Source of the DNA: Agaricus subrufescens
Taxonomy: Eukaryota; Basidiomycota; Agaricomycetes; Agaricales; Agaricaceae
DNA length: 64,000 nucleotides
Assembly (NCBI GenBank): GCA_029945375.1
Contig: CM057062.1
Location: 310,001 to 374,000 of the forward strand
Reading direction: 5' to 3'
Part shown: piece by piece, positions 58,361-64,000 of the stretch
Layout of the letters: each line of letters starts with the position of its first letter
Position numbering within the stretch: position 1 is the first letter of the stretch
Program-made: the position numbers and the translations under genes
The notes under the pieces: generated by a model
What the model saw: the letters and a program-made list of their open reading frames with translations, nothing else
The model's database searches: none
Told to the model about the DNA's origin: nothing

Positions 58361-58928
58361 ACCAGTTCGTAATTTTGTGGATCAATTGTTTGATAAGTAA
58401 GGATTATGATAAGAAGTTGTGATCAGAGGACTTTATTGTTCCCCTACATGCGTTGAGAACTTTGTTAAGCCAGTGCCGATGAATCATATGAAAGGACTAC
58501 TTGCTTGGTTTACCTAGAATCAGTACATTAAACAATGACAGACAACGGGTATCTGTGCCTGTCTTCCACGCCCACATAACAATATCTGGAAGGCCTCGTA
58601 GGTCCGTAGGAGCCATAATACCCAAATTATTGGCTCGTTCACACGGCGGACAATTAGCTGTCAAATGGAGTTGATGCTATGTCAAGCAGTTCTTTAGAAT
58701 CTTAGATCGTTGGCAATCGTTGATTCGCCATGTCACAGTTTTGACGGGACCTTCCTCACGTATATTAGACTACTTACCATGATTGTCTCGTTTGGAAGAC
58801 CTCGTAACAGCCATAATGCATACATAAGGCCCCATGGGACCCATCGTTCACATTGGCCAACTTACAAAGCGTGACATATGACATAATCGTCTCCTGATTG
58901 TACTAAACCCCAGCTAAACCCCCTACAC
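58361..58928. other. Gap up to MITE
   Basis: No gene seen. The last nine bases (cccctacac, 58920-58928) are the left target duplication of the next element. Confidence 0.4.
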
Positions 58929-59045
58929 CAGGCTCCTACCCAGCCGACTCATGTGCGTACGTCCTAGCACAAGGAGCACTTTACGCGGTGTTTGGCCCTA
59001 TATGCCAAACGTGCGAACTTGTGGAGTCGGCTGGGTAGGAGCCTG
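58929..59045. mobile_element. MITE, 117 bp, with 9-bp target duplication
   Basis: The 22-bp ends (outer caggctcctacc) are perfect reverse complements, and cccctacac directly flanks both sides (58920-58928 and 59046-59054). A 9-bp duplication is typical of Mutator-like elements. The interior can fold further (gtttggc against gccaaac). Identical arms and an exact duplication point to a recent insertion. A one-armed relative lies at 55568-55645. Confidence 0.9.
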
Positions 59046-59054
59046 CCCCTACAC

Positions 59055-60182
59055 CCATTTAACAACTATTTGTCCGCCGTGCCATGTAGTGACTTAATGT
59101 GACGGACATGGAAAATAAAAATACTCTGAACAGGGCTGGATAAAAAGCAATAAGGTTTTAGTGGGTAACCGTTTCTTTGAGTACTGGACACTCACCAAAT
59201 AACGGAGTCCCACATGCATAAAGAAAGCATTTCCCTATGGAGTAAAACAAGTCCACTCCACCCTCTTCTTTATCTCTTTGTCTCTTCTGCCCGCGAGTAA
59301 ATCGCGTGTCGATTGCTCGAATCGCGAAGCCACTAATGGCATAATTCTCGGCAAAAGAGATCGGAGGTAATTAAAATGACAAACCTTAGAATCGTCCTCC
59401 TGATCTGGGACAATGATTTGTCTATCAAACAACTTGTGCACCTTGCTGTTAGTGGCTCAATCGACTCACGATTCCAGCAATCGACACGACTCTGCCTCCG
59501 CAGACTCGTAATTCGCATCGCGTGACTTTTGGTCACATATTCAATTAGAAAACAACTAAACACTACGCCGATGAATCAATAAACATATGACATATGCCAC
59601 GTAAATGATTGGATAATAATCGATTTGGATTAAATAAATGAAAAAGATTTGATAATGATCCAATAATCCAGCCGCTTTATTGACTCACCGGTGCAGTGTA
59701 AATAAATGTCAGAAATAATGATTGCCCCACCCACTGGCCCCCGATAATTTCGCCGAGAATATTGCACAGTGTTATCTGGGGATTATCAGTACAATCGGTA
59801 GCGTCATCGCATTGATTCATCATGATCAGCAGTGACTGATGTTTTCTCAGCGTGATGCTCAACGTGATTCTCAGCGTGATGATAGAAATCGCAACAACCC
59901 CGTGAGATCCGTTTTAGGAAGTTTTGATGGACCACATTGTGAGGGTTGATTTAGCGAATTGCTCGACTGCTAGCCCCCTGCAAGCCCCACCAAAAGAAAA
60001 AAAGTGACTTAGCGTGACGGATCCGGGATGGAGCCTCCTGACTCCTGAGTCCTGGGTTTGCACAAAGTCATGTGATATCACATGCTGTGGTGCGGCCATT
60101 CAATTGCTGAGTTTTTGCTGTCTTACTGTCTTTCCTTTCCGAACACTATTCGCCCTGCAAGTTTACCCGTCGATTTCTAACC
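59055..60182. other. Gap before orphan copy 2
   Basis: No gene found. Short direct repeats of ctcagcgtgatg lie near 59845-59880. The last 80 bp resembles the leader of orphan copy 1. Confidence 0.4.
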
Positions 60183-60592
60183 ATGTACGCTGTAGTCCAT
60201 CATCGTTGCGGTGGCTTTATTATCAGTCACAAAGCTGCCGCCGAATGGGCATCTCGTATCACAGGCAAAACATACACGGAACGCCAATCATGGAGCATTG
60301 AAACCGCCATTCGACCCAAGGCTCGCGCCTTTAATGCTGACTTTCAGATTTTTAACCCAACTGAATGCGAGATGGCATATATAGTTATTACACAAACCGA
60401 GAAGCTCGTAGGTTATAAGATGGGCAACCCCATCCCACCATTTTCAGAAGGCGAGAGGGAGGCTATGGCCAAACCAATGCTCGAGGCCGAAGGTTAGTCA
60501 ATAACCTTGGACTAGACTACTGATCTGACTAGTGATCGCAGGAGTGACCGATTACGTGTTTGGGACAATACGTTCTACTACCCGAAAGTATT
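60183..60592 (+). CDS. Orphan 120-aa protein family, copy 2
   Basis: Exon 1 (60183-60492) has the same 310-bp length as in copy 1 and encodes a nearly identical protein (AVVHHRCGGFIISHKAAAEW, then the same GKTYTERQSWSIE block). The phase-1 donor GTTAGT and the acceptor at 60541 are kept, giving VTDYVFGTIRSTTRKY. The original stop is lost: the frame runs on toward copy 3, so the 3' end given here is a guess and a further intron near 60593 is possible. It could express a protein with an altered tail. Confidence 0.6.
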
Positions 60593-60634
60593 GTAAGTGT
60601 GCCTCTCCTTATTCTATAACCACAACAGTCATTA

Positions 60635-61077
60635 ATGTTGCATCTTCCGCTCTGGTCAGTCGAGTCCACTGTAGTTCATTCTCGTTGTGGCGGCTTTGTC
60701 ATCAGTCGTAAAGCTGCTGCCGAATGGGCATCTCGTATTACAGGCAAAACATACACGGAACGCCAATTATTGTCCATTGAAGCTGCCATTCGACCCAAGA
60801 CTCGCGCCTTTAATGCCGGCTTTCAGCTGATTGACGTATCTGAACACGAAATGGCGTTTATGGTTATTACACGAAGCGAGAGGCTCAGAGATTATAAGAT
60901 GGGCAACCCCATACCACCATTTCCAGAAGGCGAGAGGGAGGCTATGGCCAAACCATTGCTTGAGGCCGAAGGTCAGTTGATCACGCTCAATGAACTAGAC
61001 TACTGATCTGACTAGAGGTTGCAGGAGTGACTGATTACGTGTTTCAAACACTGCGTTCGAGCATCCGAGTTGCTTGA
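60635..61077 (+). CDS. Orphan 120-aa protein family, copy 3
   Basis: Exons 60635-60971 and 61025-61077 give 129 residues. The usual ATG of the family has become GAG, and an upstream ATG (MLHLPLWSVEST) would replace it, adding about ten residues. The body keeps VVHSRCGGFVISRKAAAEWA and the GKTYTERQ block but has changed in the middle (FQLIDVSEHEMAFMVI, TRSERLRDYK). The tail VTDYVFQTLRSSIRVA matches copy 1 almost exactly, and similarity to copy 1 continues some 100 bp downstream, so 3' ends may have been converted or duplicated recently. Confidence 0.62.
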
Positions 61078-61433
61078 TTGAGCTGGGGAGGCCAATATGT
61101 TTCTTAGTTGTCTTGTTACCAAAAGGACGTTCAACAACAAAACCTCCATTCTAATTTGTATCTCCATCTTGTTTGCCACACACTCTTGGGGTTCACGAGC
61201 ACCTTGGTCACTTTTGAGGGTGGTAATTATATTCATTCGCTTGAGGATGCATACTTCGAACTTAAACCCAGCTCTGATCATCTTCCCGTTCATTGGTCTC
61301 CTCAATTTTTGATGATGCATTGCTTTCGTGCCGCAGTCAGACCCACTACAAAGTAATGGTCGAACCAATGACGGCCGGGCGAGATTATATGGTAACATTG
61401 TATATCGACACTCTTGCATATTGCTCGAATTAT

Positions 61434-62930
61434 TTAAGCTCTCTCCCATATCTCACTATCGCCCCATGTAATGCTAACTCGACGCCAGCCGATCACCTCT
61501 TCCAACTTCTTTCGCATGTACGGGGACCAACTGCAATCGTTTGTCCCATCAGGTTCGACCCACACGTGGAAATCGAGTGCCTCGCCGATTCTCCATTTTT
61601 TCAACAATTTCACAAGAGAAGGGGGCTTCATGTCGCCGGAAAGATACAAGAATACAAAACGCAGAGCAGGCAAATGATGCGTATCAGATTCGCTGAGTTC
61701 ATTCTCGAGCAGTGCCAGCGCCCGAATGGCATTTACGAAGGATTGAAACCCGTTAAACCCAAAAAGCAGTTTTTCAAGTTTGGGGAGTGGCAATCTGCAC
61801 AATTGATACAGATCATTGAAGCCTACGGTTTCGGTAAACGACTTTATGTCGATTGTTGTAATAGTGGCTGAAAAGCCTTGGCATAGTGGGAAAAATCGAA
61901 GGAACGTGTTGCCCGAGCGGTATTCTATCTCGAGAGTCTCGAGTGAAGGTGGTATCATCCTCTCTACCAATTCGTTCGTTTGAATGTCCTCGCGTACACG
62001 AACACTCAGCTGCTTGAAATGGTTAAGGCGCACGGGCCCGGCGAACGGGGTATTGTCGCCTGAATCAAAATCAACTCTGCACTCTACAATGTTCGAACAC
62101 TGGTGAACGATGGAAAGGAACACCTGTGGTGTTACAGCTTGAATGTGCAGGTGTTGAATGGATGGAGGTACAATAATTGGATAGCTGAGGAGATGATTGG
62201 ATATGTGAAGCCGGGTCAATGTTTTGAGCGATCCAAAATCGTAAAGCGGATTTTCTTCATAAGCTGCCTCGATGCCCAGGGCATCAAGCAATGGAAAGGA
62301 AGACCTCCCGAGTTTCTCTCCCCACACGCATGCATGTCCAAATGTATACAACTCGAAGTTCTTGACTTTCCGAGTCACATCAGGAGTGAGGAGAAGGTCG
62401 AAAGGTGAGCCAGGCATGTCTCCTTTAATTCTGTCCATTACAGAAATGCTGACACAGGATGCAAGAGAAGTACAATGTTGTAGCAAGGACGAGGCCGTGT
62501 CAATCGCCTCTTGGTCGGGTATGCATAATGGAACATATTTCCATAACTTGGGTGTCCCTAAGGCAACCCGTCGGAAATGGGATGACACTGAGCTCAGGAC
62601 TAAGGCCCGAGCGAGACGTTCCTGATAGTAATAGAAATTTCCGCCAAAGGAGTCTCCGGAGCCAAAGGAGCCTTCGGAGCTGATGAGCTGTTGGAATATA
62701 TACGACAAGACTTCGACGGGAAAGACGCTAATTGGTGACAATGAGTTGTGTAGTTGGCACGAGCGACGATGTAGGTCTGCGCGTAATGCGTTTAGCTGGG
62801 ATATGTGCGCGTCAAGTGAGGTAACCTGCTCATTGATGTGGATGAGCTCGGCGCGCTCGCTGGCAAAAGCAGGTGGAAGTGAGTGTAGGCGGAGATAGTC
62901 GCATTGATGAGCATCTGCGAAGGATGTCAT
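61434..62930 (-). CDS. F-box/LRR-type protein
   Basis: Predicted substrate adaptor of an SCF ubiquitin ligase. Single-exon frame of 498 residues from ATG 62930; the open frame extends upstream without another ATG. Residues 20-60 form a short coiled coil (EQVTSLDAHISQLNALRADL) that comes before the F-box-like core LSPISVFPVEVLSYIFQQL and LSSVSSHFRRVALGTPKLW, the arrangement found in the big agaricomycete F-box expansions. The rest is a series of irregular leucine-rich repeats (SIQHLHIQAVTPQVFLSIV; PSLETLEIEYRSGNTFLRFF). It ends EVIGWRRVSITWGDSEIWER, also usual for the family. A related fragment lies at 55078-55236. Target unknown. Confidence 0.88.
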   Translation of the reverse strand: MTSFADAHQCDYLRLHSLPPAFASERAELIHINEQVTSLDAHISQLNALRADLHRRSCQLHNSLSPISVFPVEVLSYIFQQLISSEGSFGSGDSFGGNFYYYQERLARALVLSSVSSHFRRVALGTPKLWKYVPLCIPDQEAIDTASSLLQHCTSLASCVSISVMDRIKGDMPGSPFDLLLTPDVTRKVKNFELYTFGHACVWGEKLGRSSFPLLDALGIEAAYEENPLYDFGSLKTLTRLHISNHLLSYPIIVPPSIQHLHIQAVTPQVFLSIVHQCSNIVECRVDFDSGDNTPFAGPVRLNHFKQLSVRVREDIQTNELVERMIPPSLETLEIEYRSGNTFLRFFPLCQGFSATITTIDIKSFTETVGFNDLYQLCRLPLPKLEKLLFGFNGFQSFVNAIRALALLENELSESDTHHLPALRFVFLYLSGDMKPPSLVKLLKKWRIGEALDFHVWVEPDGTNDCSWSPYMRKKLEEVIGWRRVSITWGDSEIWERA

Positions 62931-63853
62931 GGAGTCGGTGATGGTGTGGTGGGTGTCGAGTACTGAGTTCCGAGGTGAAGGTTCGTTGTCGAAAACGATG
63001 GACACCCTCACTTCAACTGGCAGCTGGTACTTGCATACTAGTCGTGGCAGCCACACCTTTGATCGATCCCATCAAAAGTTGCCAGCTTCTGTTGACTGAA
63101 AGCCTGCAACGAGAGACGCAATATTATTATAGATAAAGTATCGTTCAATATCTATGCTTAACCTAGCGCCTGTCTATTACCAGAAACCCGGCCATATGTA
63201 TGGATTATTAGGTTATGTCTAGAAGAAAAAATAGCACACCGGATGGGCTACAAAGTACCGTATAGAAGTGGGTTAGCAACATTAAAGGGGCCTACGCGGA
63301 GAAGCGTCCAGGTGAGTGCCCGCATTTTTCGGCGAGCCCGAGTGAGAAGCTGCTGGTCCTACCCACTTTTCACAGTTCACTAGTGTTTCCATCATAAAGC
63401 AACTCTGGCAACGAGCTTCCGCTATGGTGGCCTAGCCAGAGAACGATGTTACTGTGATTGCCAAAAACACAAGGAGTTAGAGCATCAACAGGAACCGACA
63501 ATGAAACTCGGAAGGAACCTGTCGTAGAAATTCTCGGTAGATCGCTTGATCAAGCCTCAGTGCTCAGCGTCTATCAGTTTGGACCCTTAACGAAGTTCAA
63601 CCTCCGACTTGCACTGCCATCATATCCATCACTAACTCGCTGGCGATCCATTCACTTTCCATATGCCATTTTTCCAGCAATCCGAGAGAGCCACCATGAA
63701 CGGTGGTACCTTTATCGATATAAATGGATCCCACAATGCTCTTAATATCATCCCTGATGCCAGTGAGCACCTTCGCACCGAACAAGACTCCGAGTTTTGA
63801 CAAGGGTCCATGCATCCAAAGGGAAAGAGAAGAAGGGGAAGGGAATCAGGCTA
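62931..63853. other. Gap without recognised gene
   Basis: Opposed short frames at 63458-63815 have no family signature. Likely promoter of the F-box gene plus intergenic DNA. Confidence 0.4.
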
Positions 63854-64000
63854 TTACTTAGTTCCTATGTTCAACGCGAAGCGATCCACGATTCGGGTGC
63901 GCGAGGTACTCTTGGGTGTCACCCTGGCACTCGAGAGGAATACATTCGCAGCATCACTAGCTGGGGTAGTGGGGAATGGGAATCGGGGAAACGAGCGTTC
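63854..64000 (-). CDS. Possible C-terminus of a gene cut by the window edge
   Basis: The minus strand enters the window in an open frame of 48 codons, Ser/Pro/Arg-rich (FLSSARVTPKSTSRTRIVDR), and ends at a stop at 63856-63854. It might be the last exon of a gene beyond the window, or chance. No motif. Confidence 0.25.
   Translation of the reverse strand, partial: ERSFPRFPFPTTPASDAANVFLSSARVTPKSTSRTRIVDRFALNIGTK

Overview
This window is nuclear DNA of a filamentous basidiomycete, almost certainly an agaricomycete mushroom. Genes are broken by many short introns of about 45-65 bp, several exons are tiny, and the families seen (protoilludene-type sesquiterpene synthases, DUF6534 membrane proteins, F-box/LRR proteins, KDZ transposases) are typical of that group. 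Exon structures below were worked out by hand from splice signals, reading phase and remembered family motifs; no database or transcript evidence was available.

Layout. 0-3.9 kb: decayed DNA with a cyclophilin fragment, a frameshifted SAM-dependent methyltransferase and a 215-bp MITE. 3.9-9.8 kb: two intact sesquiterpene synthase genes with identical five-exon structures and a related 5' flank, with a ruined third copy between them. 9.8-26.1 kb: a conserved block with MON2 (Golgi/endosome traffic), a PCL/PHO80-type cyclin, a 13-exon DUF6534 membrane protein, prefoldin subunit 5 and a DENND11/LCHN-like protein. The last two are divergent from an 83-bp shared promoter, and the prefoldin gene appears to use two GC-AG introns.

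26.5-41.3 kb: the most striking object, an apparently complete 14.8-kb KDZ-class DNA transposon. It has an 8-bp target duplication (aagtacgc), inverted termini of about 90 bp, a subterminal array of 133-bp palindrome-rich repeats on the left and a different 112-bp array on the right. It carries three intron-containing genes: a 926-aa KDZ transposase with SWIM-like and Cys-cluster regions, a 299-aa Cys-cluster/coiled-coil protein and a 676-aa protein of unknown function.

41.3-48.1 kb: three intact paralogous methyltransferases plus a broken fragment, all on the minus strand, with a 674-bp non-autonomous hAT element among them. 50.2-53.6 kb: eIF3a. 54.5-63 kb: a fast-evolving region with a local family of unknown 120-aa proteins (three near-intact and three decayed copies), a PD-(D/E)XK nuclease-like gene, an F-box protein gene and a duplicated piece of it, and a 117-bp MITE with a 9-bp target duplication plus a truncated relative. 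The picture is a housekeeping island flanked by transposon-shaped, duplicating and decaying accessory DNA.
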